DNA of 64,000 nucleotides from Sipunculus nudus (lineage: Eukaryota > Annelida > Sipuncula > Golfingiida > Sipunculidae). The notes under the pieces were generated by a model. That model was given only the letters and a program-made list of their open reading frames with translations. It had not been told where the DNA came from and did not search any database. Each line of letters starts with the position of its first letter. The stretch's first letter is position 1. The translations under genes were made by a program, and so were the position numbers. The stretch spans positions 72,664,453 through 72,728,452 of the forward strand of contig CM049311.1 in assembly GCA_026874595.1 (NCBI GenBank), given 5' to 3'. Shown piece after piece: positions 45,746-56,449 of this stretch.

Positions 45746-46749
45746 TTGCTGCAAAAGAAAGCGCCTTGGCTGTTTTGGCGGAGGAGATGCGGGACGATGG
45801 GGAAACGGCGCGAGAGATGGGTGAGGCCTTGGCTGCAAACCAGAATTCTCTTCGGCCAGGACGAGCAGCTGATGATGGAGTTGGAGATGGCTGAAAATGC
45901 CAGCCTCAAGAACTTTCTTCGCCTCGAACCGCAAATGTTCTATGAACTGCTGGAAAGAGTTGGTCTTCGCATTCAACGTCAAGACATCTTCTGGAGGAAA
46001 GCACTGCCTCGAGGCTTTGCATGAAGCTAGCCTGCACCCTCAGGTTCTTGGCCACTGGCTGCACATACAAGTCTCTGATGTACAACTTCCGAGTGGCGCA
46101 CAACACCCTTGCTCGGTTCATATCGGAGGAAATTATTTCGGAATATGCTGATGAAGTCCTCGCCATACCTACCACCATCCAGGGTTGGCTGGACATTGCT
46201 GAACTTTTCTCCAGAAGATGTAATTTCCACTACTGCCTTGGAGCTATAGACGGCAAACATATCGCAATCTGGTGTCCTTCGAGATGCAGATCAACATATT
46301 ACAACTATAAGGGCGTCAATTCCATTATTTTGATGGCCCTTGATGATGCGGACTAATATTCATTTGGGTTGATGTTGGTGCCAATGAATCATGTTCGGAC
46401 AGTCAGATATTCGGAACCTGCGAACTCAAGACTACAACAGAGGATGGTACTATTGTTTTCCCTCCACCTACACCACTACCAGGAGATAACTAGGATCTAC
46501 CCGATTTTATTATCGGAGATGATGCTTTCCTCTTGAGGAACTGGGATTATGAAATTCTACTGTCGAAATCTCACAGATGAAGAGCGGATATTTAATTACA
46601 GGCTTTTAAGAGCCAGAAGAGTGGTTGAGAACGCCGTTGGAATATTAGTGCAACAATTTGCCTGTTTGTTGACTACTCTGAAACTGTCTCCAAGGAATGT
46701 GGAAAGCGTGACTCTGGCTTGTGTTTGCCTGCACAATATAATGCGATGA
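45746..46749 (+). pseudogene. HARBI1-type transposase, broken
   Basis: Pieces in three frames reconstitute the HARBI1 order. NFLRLEPQMFYELLERVG comes first (45.9 kb), then TLRFLATGCTYKSLMYNFR and AHNT (46.03-46.11 kb). Next are GAIDGKHIAI with the first catalytic Asp (46249-46251) and YYNYKG. WVDVGANES and FIIGDDAF follow, with the second Asp near 46518-46523. Last come EERIFNYRL and RRVVENAVGIL with the catalytic Glu (46627-46629), ending in CLHNIMR. All three DDE residues survive. Frame changes lie near 46020, 46353 and 46545, and an in-frame TAG is at 46491-46493, so no full protein is made from this copy. The 5' part before 45.85 kb is uncertain. It acts, when intact, on the element's own termini. 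Confidence 0.9.
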
Positions 46750-48012
46750 CGCTATCCTGCTATGCAAAATGCTCTCCTACGCAGCGAGGACCTGCAGGGT
46801 ATACCTGGTGCCTGACGTCAAGGACAAAACTTAAATGTGAACTTTCAACCAGGCCGTGGCAACAGTGCAACAAATGTAGCAAAAAATGTGAGGAATTATT
46901 TATCAAGGTATTACTCGCATCCTGTAAGAGCTGTGCCATGGCAGGCTGCAAGTGTTTTCCCAGAACGATAACATTTTTTAAAGCTAAATTTCAGTGCATA
47001 ACAAGGGACTCTAAGCAATAATAATTGTTAGTATGTTGAAACGTGGTTTTGTAAAATTGCAATGTATGCAAAAAATTGGAAGTTGTTTAAAATGTTTATA
47101 ATTTTGTGATATATTATTATTAAAAGTTGATTGTGCATTTGCCTTTTCAATAGAAATTATTACTTTATTATATGCCTTGTCCCATAGTCTAAAAATGTAG
47201 TCTGAAAAAAAGTAAATATAAAATATAAAAATTACACATTTATTTCACACTTGTTTGCTGCTGTTTATGTTTAATAGAACAGGGCCCCGCTCAGCCACAG
47301 CTGGCACTTATCACTGGGACTGGCCGGCAAGGCTGCCCAGCAGGGGGTCAAGTGAGTGCACATGTTCTGCTTGTGGCGCTAAGTATCCCAAAGTACCCTG
47401 TATTTATCTATCAATTACAGGACTACCACAGTAGCTAGATAACACTAAATGCTATGACATGGTAATGAAACATTAAGACAATCTATGTACAAAATTTAAA
47501 GTTTATAGGATAAAAGTTTATGTTTATACAGATGCTACATAGCATTAATACAAAGGTCTTCACTTGTGAGCACAATAGAATACACTTGCATAAAATCATC
47601 AGATGAAACATTCAAAATAAAACTAATTCCACGCTAAAACCTGACAGGAAAGCTACTGGCAATTAGTTACAGATGTACTTATTCCACATATTCAAAAAAA
47701 ATAACTGTTTCAATTCAATAAACATATGCGTATGACGTAAACAGTTTGTTCATGACAACAACATTGATCTGGTGAAACATTAGTGCTCACAATATATAAA
47801 TTGTCCGGTTTTGCAGAGATAGTTGAGACAAGTGAAATTATATATAATTTGATTTGTGGGGAAAAAAGGCATCCTTCATATGTAACTACATTCACAGGCA
47901 ATTTACAATGTACAGTCTCTGCATAAGTCGCTCATTCACATCTTTCTTCCCCTCCTTTTAATTTGTGGAATGTGTTCATGCACATCAGGAGATATTAATG
48001 TTAGATGGCCTT
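46750..48012. other. Interior of the Harbinger element between its two genes
   Basis: This is AT-rich, with a GC-rich patch at 47280-47400 that could mark an older insertion. On the minus strand just past the RAG1-like stop, a different frame stays open for about 25 codons (MKGHLTLISPDVHEHIPQ...). It may be a shifted C-terminal end of that gene. Confidence 0.4.
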
Positions 48013-50575
48013 TCATTGTTGCAAGAACACGTTTTGTTGGAACCTTGACTGAGGCGGTCTTCTTAGCAATCTCATGGAATGGAACTGTGCTTTCTGTGTT
48101 TGCATTGAAGAGAGAGAAATAGACTCATCATCTTCAAGATGCTCAAGTCTGAGTTTGGTTGTATCAATCTTTCTTTCAATGCGCTGTTTACTTTTTACGT
48201 TTTCAATGAATGTAGCAGTGAGACTGTCCCATTCTGTGTTCTCAGATGTTTCACTTGCGATCCTAATATCAATTTCATGACAAAGGTCAATTAACATGTC
48301 ATGGTGTCGTTTCACAATGCCCAACAGAATATGCAGATATGGAGGGCAGATGTGGTCAACTGGAATTTCGATAAGTGTTTTGTTTATGACATTATGGAAA
48401 TCCCGGGCTTTTGCTTTTTTACCTTGACCTGTGGTTTGGAAATTGATGTGGTCATGCTTAATCATTTCCAGTGTGCGAGGAGTTGACAGTCCATGCTCTT
48501 TCAGAGGCATCTGAATTTCATCTTTCTTAATCAAGCACCAAAGGCATGGATAAGCCGCTTAATGACCAGATAAACCAATAACACTGGTCAGAAAAGAGTA
48601 ATCCCCATGGAGAAAAAGCCTGAAGGATTGGTTTTTCCATGTGGTGGTTGAAAGTCCCCTCAGATCATTATTTACTCTCCGCAATGCCCGCAAAAGGTTT
48701 TCATAATAATCTTTTGCCTCAAAAAGACAAAATGCGATGGTGTGAAGTTTAGAATTAGGCTCATCTAGGTTTAGAATTTGTACACTAAACTTCATACTCC
48801 CTCCTCCATGATCTCCTCCAATCTTCAGCCAAATTTCATCATCTGGTATAACTCCTTTCCATGTCAGCTTTCCATGTTCCTCGTATTTGTTTAACAGCCT
48901 CAGTATATATGACGGTAAATCCTTTATAAATGTAATTGGGGCTTCACGTTCTATGATGACACTAGGCTGAGATGAGTCCTTAAATGAAAATGGTATCAGT
49001 TCAGATATCAGGCTGGCACTAATTACTTCTTCCCTTGCTGCTCTTTCTGCCTTCTCGCTTTCAAAATGTACACCAATAGCCCTGAAGAACCGTTTTTTAA
49101 CCCTTGACTTGCCCCACGTCTGTCCTAAGAGAGTTTTGATGGCTAAACTCTTGTTTTTATTAATTGTGGCTCTGTGTAACACACCTGCTTTTTGGCAAAT
49201 TGTTTCTCTAGTTGCCCGACTTAATTTCTTTAATTCTGCCGCTTGCTTTAAATGTTGGGATGCTTCATCCTTACCAGCTAGGAATGCCCTTGTCCCATCA
49301 ACTACACGTGCTCTTGTTTTTTGTAGCTGTTTATTGACACTTGTTGATGTTTTCCGAGGCTTTACCAAGTACTGAAGATGGATTGGCTGGCCCCGTCTTT
49401 GTTTACATGCTATAATTCCCTTGTCCCTGGCATATTTCAATTTTAATTTTGTGATGAAGGTATAGTGATGTTCTTCTTCAAGTGAAAGCTTTCGTTTGCT
49501 GCCAAGTGATATGCTATGTTTGAGAGTCATCCCTTCTGTCTGCTTTGTTTTAGGCAAACGGCGAGGTATTGATACAGGTTTACTGCTGCGGCGTGTTGGG
49601 GTTACCACATATGTTATTTGTTTTTTGGGAGTCTGAGGCCCAGCTTTATTTTCTGATTCAGCTTAATTTACATCACTGGTATACATGTTAACTGAAGTTG
49701 ATGTCCCAGTAGATGTACAGCCATCAGTCACCTCTTCTGATGAATTCAAAATTACATTGCTTTCACATTCATGTTTGTTGAAAGTTCCGATTTCAGAAAC
49801 TTTGTTGCATCTAGTACACCAGACCACAAGTGATAACATATGTTCTTGAAACCGTCTATCAGCATATTCAACTGTGTGATAATCCACTGGATCTCCACAT
49901 GAAGGGCAATGGATTTTATTTGACCTTGCAGTAACAAAACATTTACTCAGGCACTCAGCACAGTAATAATGACCACATGGTGTTTTAACGGTGTCGAGTG
50001 AATAGAGTCCGGTGCATAATTGACAAGTATAGTATATTTTCTGTGATTCTGACAGGTTGTAGATTTCTAGGTGTTCCACTGAAAATACATTGTGTCCTCT
50101 TTTCACATGGAAATATGTTTGCCCTCAGGTGATCATATTGAAGATCCCCGGGGTATTTTACTGGCGCACCACATTTCTGTTTCTCTGTGATAATTGTGCA
50201 TCCTTTCTTTTGGTTTAAATATTTACAACATGAAAAGCATTCACTGGTAAGACTCTTTCTCTTATGTTCTGACCAAGCTGAATTAACTACAGCTGCCCTG
50301 TCATGTGCTAGGAGTAATAATTCAGGTTGATTAGCCGAGCTCCTTTGCAGATTAAAAGTTTTGTTGTAACATGATTTGCAAAATATTCTTGGGTGTATGC
50401 TTGTGACATCAAGCTGAACATCTATTCCAAATGCATATTTTATTCTGTCAATATGATCCTCATAGTAGTAAGGCTTAACCTTCTTATTTCTTTCAGCTTT
50501 AGTTTGTGCACGTTTAGCACATATTCTGCACAATGCCTGCAGACACGCATTATGAAAGTCAAGTGAATGTTCCAT
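48013..50575 (-). pseudogene. RAG1-like gene (NTD, RING, partial core), broken
   Basis: From ATG 50573-50575 the minus strand encodes RAG1-type N-terminal zinc motifs (CRICAKR; then SIHPRIFCKSC). A frame change lies near 50106-50130. Then comes a C3HC4 RING (CQLC, CGHYYC, CAEC, CPSC) and a following zinc finger (WCTRC...KHEC). A TAA at 49663-49665 separates the RING part from a long core segment in the same frame. The core has KIGGDHGGGS, matching the RAG1 region of the first catalytic Asp, and GLSG before a second in-frame TAA (48559-48561). It then continues with YPCLWCL and PPYLHILLGI. In vertebrate RAG1 the matching 'LHCDIG' carries the second Asp; here it is Leu. The final Glu region is missing. 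Vertebrate RAG1 with RAG2 cuts V(D)J signals; RAG1-like transposons exist in invertebrates, including N-RAG-TP of Aplysia. Confidence 0.85.
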
Positions 50576-51719
50576 TTCTATATACAAAAACAACTGGTTC
50601 ACTAAAACTATAACTACAACATGTCCTAATGAAGTTATACATACCAAAATACAAGTCCTCAAGTCCTAAGCACTACCATCAGCCATTGTCTGATGTTTAA
50701 GCATAAATTCCACAGGCAACATATCACTGTTGCTAGGGAGGAAGAGTCAAGATAATGACCACAGTTCCATCAAATATGAAATTGAAACAGCGTTTCCATT
50801 GTTATAAAGTCAAAGATTATCACTTTAAGTTTCTGTTGGTACATTCGTAATGGATTTTCCATGTGGAGAACGCATACAGTACACAAGAGAACTATCCCTA
50901 TATATACAAGACCAGATGCAGCGATACACTAATCTCAGGTTGAACCCTGTAAGCACTTTACACTGACCCAGAGCATTGAGCTACACCCTGACACAGACAC
51001 AGCAAAGTCTTAGACAGGATTATTAATTTGGTGGTTCATGGATTGGTATGTAATGTCACATTAGGTCAGTTAATGTGTCAGATGTGATGAAATACATGTA
51101 AGAGAAGGGCAAGTTACCGCCATACTTAAACAACCTGTATCTATGTGCTACGTCACTGCATATCATTATCAGTCTGCCTGTGCTGGGGGAATCCCCTGCA
51201 GGCAGCACTACTGGCCCAGCTGGATTAAACAGTGCAGGTAGACTGGTGTGATTTCTACATACACCCAATAGTTCAACAGTTAGTACAGGATTAGAATACC
51301 TTATTGATAAAATATAAAATAATACATTTGCTACCGCCCTTATAATACGAAATGTAATTTCTCACAGTTATTTGATATACACATGCCAATTAATCTTAGT
51401 TATTCATGTTCCCCATGTTATGCTTACATCCTTAATGTTATTTTAAATGAGAGGGTCTTGCCTATATCTAGCAACTGTCACACCAGTGAAGAGTGTTATA
51501 CAGTGTGTAACCATCTGATGAAAAAAGAAAGAAAGAAAATAGTATGTTAATATTTATTATTTTAAACTATTTATTATTTTATTTTATTTATTTTAAACTA
51601 CAATAAACTATAAAATTTCTGGGTATTGTGGAATAAGGAATTGGGACCAAGTTTATGATTCATTTTGTTACGCTTCGATATTTGGACTTAACTTTTTATT
51701 GAAATACCAAATTAGATTT
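50576..51719. other. Interior of the Harbinger element upstream of the RAG1-like gene
   Basis: No gene. A near-palindrome around 51174-51207 ('ctgcctgtgctgggggaat' then 'cccctgcaggcag') could fold. No convincing heptamer-spacer-nonamer recombination signal was found by eye. Confidence 0.4.
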
Positions 51720-52215
51720 ATTAAAAAAATGACGCACTGAGAACGTCGAGATGACGTGGTAAGAACGTGCTGAAAACGTACAACAGACGCCATGGACGTT
51801 CACAGAACGTGAAGAGAACCTAATTTGGACTTCTTGGGCGTAAAGAGAACGTATGCAAAATGCCAAGGACGCGCTGATGACGTAATAAGAGCGCACAATA
51901 AGCGTAGTATGGACGTACAATTGACTCAGTCAAGAAATGATGGCGACCACCCGCGTTCTTTGTACGTCCTTCGTACGTCCTTTGTACGTCCACTACGTTT
52001 TTTGTACGTTGAATACGTTCTGAAGTACGTTTCGGCACGTTTGCCGCGATCGACCGCGCTCAAGTTTTACAGGAAAACTTTGTCGTAGAGGGTTGGCGAT
52101 CATGGCGACTCTGCGACGATTTCTGGAGACCATTGTACGTTCAACACCGCGACCACCACGTTTCCCGAGAACGTGGTGATCGTAGTGGCTAGAACGTGTA
52201 TGTGTGAAAGGGGTT
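51720..52215 (-). repeat. Right terminal and subterminal ACGT-rich region
   Basis: About 490 bp dense in ACGTC, ACGTT and GTACGT motifs end in 'ccacgtttcccgagaacgtgg', a palindrome also present in altered form at the left end. The last 12 bases pair with the left terminus. Confidence 0.7.
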
Positions 52216-52218
52216 TTA
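52216..52218. repeat. Right TTA target-site duplication
   Basis: TTA follows the right terminus directly; R3 resumes with 'actaggaaagtttttgacgtca', matching 59517 onward and 1980 onward. Confidence 0.85.
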
Positions 52219-53830
52219 ACTAGGAAAGTTTTTGACGTCATTCAATGCTGACTTGTAAAACTTTCTTGATCACTTTGGATTATTTTGGAATCAGCATATA
52301 TCGATCATATTACCTGCATCACTATATTGCTCTATATCTGTTTGATATCAATTCCATCTCAACAAATGTCAGAAGCACACCAACTTCCTATAACGAGGCT
52401 ATGTCCGTACAGAAACCACGTTGGGTGTCCCCTCCCATCCCCCCTCCCCCCACCCCCGTTACTGCGCGGTATGATTCAATTACGCAATAATGTGTTGACC
52501 TTCGGAGAACTGCTGATGGTTGGGAATTCCTGATAAAATTTTGTTTTGGTTTGGTACACTGACACCTTAAATGAAGTGAAACACACCTGGAACGTTCGAG
52601 CAAAAGTCTTAGACATCTAATAATCTTCCGTTCTCCCTCTCACTGCTGATAATGTGCCGCCTCCCAGTCCACGTACGGCAGTGTAACAAGAATGTTTGTA
52701 TGTATCTATACTTTTTCTTAGAGATTCAAATCAAAATCTACAGGGACCACGTTTTGTATCTTATGGTTTGATTTTTTTCTGATGAAATATTTCTTTAGTA
52801 TTTTGGTATTTGTTCTGAAGAGTCCCCAAAAAGCAATGCTTTATTGTAGGCCTAGACGAAGAGATAGGAGCTTTACAAAATGCCCTTAAATTCTTTTGGT
52901 TTATGGATTTTCAAATATTTGGTTCTTTTTTTTAATATATCAGTCAAATTTATCCTTGTGCAAGCGTGCAAGGAGAGTGCCACTGCTAATGCCTATGTAA
53001 GTGTATTTGCATTTGATTCTATTTCGCCAAATCAGCATAGATACCTAAACCATATACATCTGCATTTAAATGCGCCGAGTCACATTTGAACCCGACCTTG
53101 GTATATTAAATAAGTCTTTGCATATATATGACTGTCATGTGTGCATGTCACGAGATAGTCAGTGTAAACGTTTACAATGGATATGTTAGTACCGTTATTT
53201 ACATAAACAATAACATTAATCGATATCCAGGAAACTGATAACCCGTTCACCAGTCAGGTTCTTATACATTCCATCTATTATGTGTTATCAGGACTGATAA
53301 TCTCTGGACAGATAAAACATTGAGGTTTTTACTTCGACCTGCATTTTGTAAACACATACACCAGAGAAACGACAGTGTCCTTTCTCCAAAACAAACTTCC
53401 GGGAAACCCAAGAGATCGTGCAACTAGAACAACAAAATGAATTAATCTCTGCTAACTCTGTGTGCATATAATTTGTCTGGATTCGAGAAAAAAAATATTG
53501 TGTGGACACACATTTTCATTTTATATACTCGGAAACCCTTGAAACCTAATTCACCAATTATATTGTGATTATGATACCTTTTTCATTCACTGCCTAGTCC
53601 TGTCACACAGGAAAACCCTTTTTTTTTGTTGTAAAAAAAAGTAGAATAGAACAAGAAGTCTTATGAATGCAAGCTCTGCCATTCACTTATTTGACCCATA
53701 TTACTAGATTCATTCGAGGATAAGTGACTCTACATTTGTGAATATTCCTTGATGATGTTCCTGGTTCATGTGCCGGATCCACACCACAATCTAATCGATT
53801 CTTCATTTGCTCATTCCCAAAATGCGTTAT
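52219..53830. repeat. Dispersed block R3, right part
   Basis: Collinear with R1 from 1980 and R4 from 59517. Contains 'aattccatctcaacaaatgtcaga', 'ttcggagaactgctgatgg', the composite element (53381-53407), 'cactgcctagtcctgtcaca' and 'gattcattcgagg'. It ends by joining promoter relic P2 through a deletion. Confidence 0.8.
53381..53407 (-). promoter_or_regulatory. 27-bp composite GAS-type element (R3 copy)
   Basis: TTTCTCCAAA, six bases, TTCCGGGAAAC, identical to the R1 and R4 copies. Without the Harbinger insertion it would be about 3.7 kb upstream of copy E on the same strand. Confidence 0.55.
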
Positions 53831-54170
53831 CAGGCGCTTATTTTACGCGGCATACTTTCCTCATAACCACTAGGGTTTTCCGATATAAGCAGTCAGGGAG
53901 AAGACACAGGGCCAAGATCGTTTAAACCAATGAGCGTAGGATATTTCAAACTTGGATGCACAATGCGATTCTCTGCTTTTTATTGCGAAATTATAACTGA
54001 CTCTTTTACAATTGTCTGTGATTACGTCAACAATCGCGAGATAGCATGCTGACGCAGGTTAAATATAGTCCACAACAGCGAGTTTATAAAGTGCTTCCTG
54101 TCAGTGATTTTGGAGATTTTGGCTAACCTGCTTCACTCAACGTAAAAGAAGTCATGAGAAAAGAGATTGC
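53826..54170 (+). promoter_or_regulatory. Promoter relic P2 (copy F type)
   Basis: Nearly identical to P1: 'cgttatcaggcg', 'catactttcctcataaccactagggttttcc', 'attgcgaaattat', 'ctgacgcaggttaaatatag', TTTATAAAG at 54083-54091, 'ctgtcagtgattttggagat'. No GIY coding sequence follows. Confidence 0.6.
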
Positions 54171-54839
54171 TAAGATTAAAGTCACTTCCCTTATATTTCC
54201 ATGAATCCAGAGATATTTCAATTTAATTCTGTAAGGGGCTATCGCATCGCCATCCGTCGGCATTTACAATTATTTGTCCAGGCAGAAAGCATCAACAAAC
54301 ACAATTCTGATTCTATTTATGAAATATGTAATAAGTAGGGTTTTAAATACATTTTTCTTTTGCCTTATCTATTACTTTATGCATGTAATTTCTACGACAT
54401 ACGAAAAAAAATGTTCACCTGTCAGGGGCGTGTTTACGTATTATTTATTAATAGAAAACAGTTTAGCCAATTTTCAATATACTAAAGGGACATATCTTTT
54501 ATTTTGGATGAAACTAAACTGGTCCTTAGAATAAAGTAAGGGTAGTATAAGCTGTGGTAAGGTGCTTCCTTTAGCATGGTCTGCTGCGATTCTCCACCTC
54601 TTGGCTGGCACAGGGTAAAAAACATAATCAGACCAAAGTTTAACAGGGATTCACAATGCAGGGTTCGACGCAAATTGCGCAGCATAAGTGGGGGAACCAA
54701 GCAAACGATGCATTATCAAGCATTGGTTTTGCGAAAGGAGAATGCAACTAATAGTTACTGCTAATGTGGACCTCATGATCCAGATGTTTACATATACATG
54801 TGAATCATTTGTGTTTGTACTTGGCAGCCACTATAGATA

Positions 54840-55200
54840 CTCGGACAATCAACTGACGCAATCAATGCATTTGATTTTGATTGCGTCCACATGCGCATGA
54901 ACTATACGCTCCCGGGGCGGTGTTTGTATGTCGCTATATGCCAGGTTTTCCAATGAAATCAACTATGTAGCTGTCACAGGACCAAGACTGTTTAGCCTAA
55001 TGAAAACATGCAAGATATCGCGGGTTTGAAACTTGGAGGCACAATGCGATGCCTCCCACTAATTGACTTTTGCGAAATAATATGCTGATAAGTAATAAAT
55101 GTTATTTCGTTTGATTATGTCATACCCCACTGACGCATGCTAAAATTGGAACACTCTATTTTATCTATAGAGTATTTCTTTTTGTTGGTTTTGCAAATTG
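54840..55200 (+). promoter_or_regulatory. Promoter relic P3 (copy F type)
   Basis: Shares 'cggacaatcaactgacgcaat', 'caatgcgatgcctcccactaattg', 'tgcgaaataatatgctgat' and 'ctgacgcatgctaaaat' with the copy F promoter. It is more diverged than P1/P2 and the TATA region is weak. Confidence 0.5.
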
Positions 55201-55699
55201 CGGCTCATCCAGCCAGATATTTAGAAGCTCTTGAGGAATAAGTTTTTTATATATCTTTTGTAGCACCTCCATTTTTACTGATTTTACTGAATATTAAAAT
55301 AAAAGAAATCCTCTTCTCAAAATGATGATTTGCCGTTTTTTATTATATAGGTGGCTCTGTCTACTGATTGAAAATGAAGAAAACCATATAAATGATATCA
55401 TGGGCTTATAATTATAAGTTTCAACCTGAAGTTGACTTAAGAATGCATCTGTGATCTCTGATTTTTCATATCACCATTTGTCTTTTGCTAGCATGATTCC
55501 CGCCATTATAATTGTTTTCCAGTCCTTTAATAGCCGAGCTCTCAACATTTTCGGTATTAATTTTGTTTTGAATAATGAAAGTATTGTAAGAGTATGTTAT
55601 TTTACCGAATTAATCTGCTTCATGTGTACGGACATGTGTATGTGTTTGAGTGTGGACTCACTGGAGCGACGATGTGACTGGACCATGTGTTTGCCAAAA

Positions 55700-56083
55700 A
55701 CACCTGACAATCAACTGACGCAATGAATCCACAAGATTGCGTTATCATGCACTAAATTAAGTACGCAGTGTTTATAGGCCACATTCCTTCTGTAACAGCT
55801 GCCTCATAACCACCAGGGGTTTTCCTATACAAGCCGCTATTATCGCGGATTTCAATTTTGAATCCACAATGCGACACTCAGCTTTCATTGGTCATTGCGA
55901 AATGATACGCATACTGATTCGTCAAAATATGCATGCATTTGATAATGTCAACGTCGCATAGTGACGCAGGCTAAAAATAGACCACTAAAGCAAGTATATA
56001 AAGAACCCCCTGCTGTTTATCTGGGAGATTGTGTCTGGTTCTGCTGACGTAAAGAAGCTGAGGTAACTGCTAAGAGTAGAGAA
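55700..56083 (+). promoter_or_regulatory. Promoter of copy F
   Basis: From distal to proximal: 'gacaatcaactgacgcaat', ATTGG (inverted CCAAT) near 55883, AGTGACGCAGG, a MEF2-like CTAAAAATAG (55971-55980), and TATATAAAG (55995-56003) about 80 bp before the start codon. P1-P3 preserve the same order, which supports it as a genuine promoter. Confidence 0.6.
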
Positions 56084-56449
56084 ATGGCACCCATTAAGAA
56101 AAGAAGAGGAGGAGCAAGGAGGTCGGAGGGCCCGGGATATGTTTATGGAATGACCAGCGGGAATAAACTGAAGATTGGCTCATCCAAGAAACCGCAACAA
56201 AGGCTGAAAGAAATTAAAAGACAGCGGCCAAGAACGAAATTAAGATTTACTGTAAGAGCAAGGGATATGAGGGGCGCTGAATCCGCTGCCCAGAGGGCGT
56301 TGCTCCAGAAGCACAGAGTGAAGAAAGAATATATGAAGAAAGACTGGTTTGATCAGCGCAGTTTAAAGAGATTAAAAGCAAAAACTAAAACCGTCAGGTC
56401 TGCAGTTTACAGCCACAACCGTGATAGGAAGACAAGAACCAGGAGATAA
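56084..56449 (+). CDS. GIY-YIG/T5orf172-like small protein, copy F (intact, basic)
   Basis: This encodes 121 residues from ATG 56084, placed 80 bp downstream of a TATA box. The basic N-terminus (KKRRGGARR, 5-13) looks like a nuclear-localisation or nucleic-acid-binding tail. The domain follows: GYVYGMTSG (18-26), LKIGSSKKP (29-37), QRLKEIKRQ (39-47), GAESAAQRAL (64-73) and DWFDQ (87-91). The C-terminus is Lys/Arg-rich. It is the most diverged intact copy, with a single Arg instead of a pair before Leu. The overall charge suggests DNA or RNA binding; nuclease activity is not shown by the sequence. A donor-like AAG/GTCAGT begins five bases after the stop. Its promoter type differs from those of B-E and is duplicated upstream as P1-P3. 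Confidence 0.85.
   Translation: MAPIKKRRGGARRSEGPGYVYGMTSGNKLKIGSSKKPQQRLKEIKRQRPRTKLRFTVRARDMRGAESAAQRALLQKHRVKKEYMKKDWFDQRSLKRLKAKTKTVRSAVYSHNRDRKTRTRR

Larger units (their letters stand above)
45241..52215. mobile_element. PIF/Harbinger transposon, 6975 bp, with HARBI1 and RAG1-like genes
   Basis: The ends are TGCCCCTTTCAC...GTGAAAGGGGTT, flanked by TTA on both sides. Paired imperfect similarity continues for about 90 bp inward ('cacgttctcgg', 'ggtggtcg'). Three-base TTA/TWA duplications are the hallmark of PIF/Harbinger. Two paralogous R copies give the empty site. Inside are a HARBI1-type transposase on the plus strand (45.7-46.75 kb) and, convergent with it, a RAG1-like gene on the minus strand (48.0-50.6 kb). 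Both are broken. Autonomous Harbingers normally pair the transposase with a Myb/SANT-like protein; I see no such gene. Whether the RAG1-like gene belongs to the element or was nested in it cannot be settled from one copy. Confidence 0.85.

Noticed and set aside
47000-51720. RAG-type recombination signal (heptamer, spacer, nonamer) around the RAG1-like gene
   Set aside because: Only scattered CACAGT-like words were found, with no paired nonamer at 12 or 23 bases.
51696-52241. Open frames on both strands
   Set aside because: Same reason: right subterminal repeat region of the Harbinger element.
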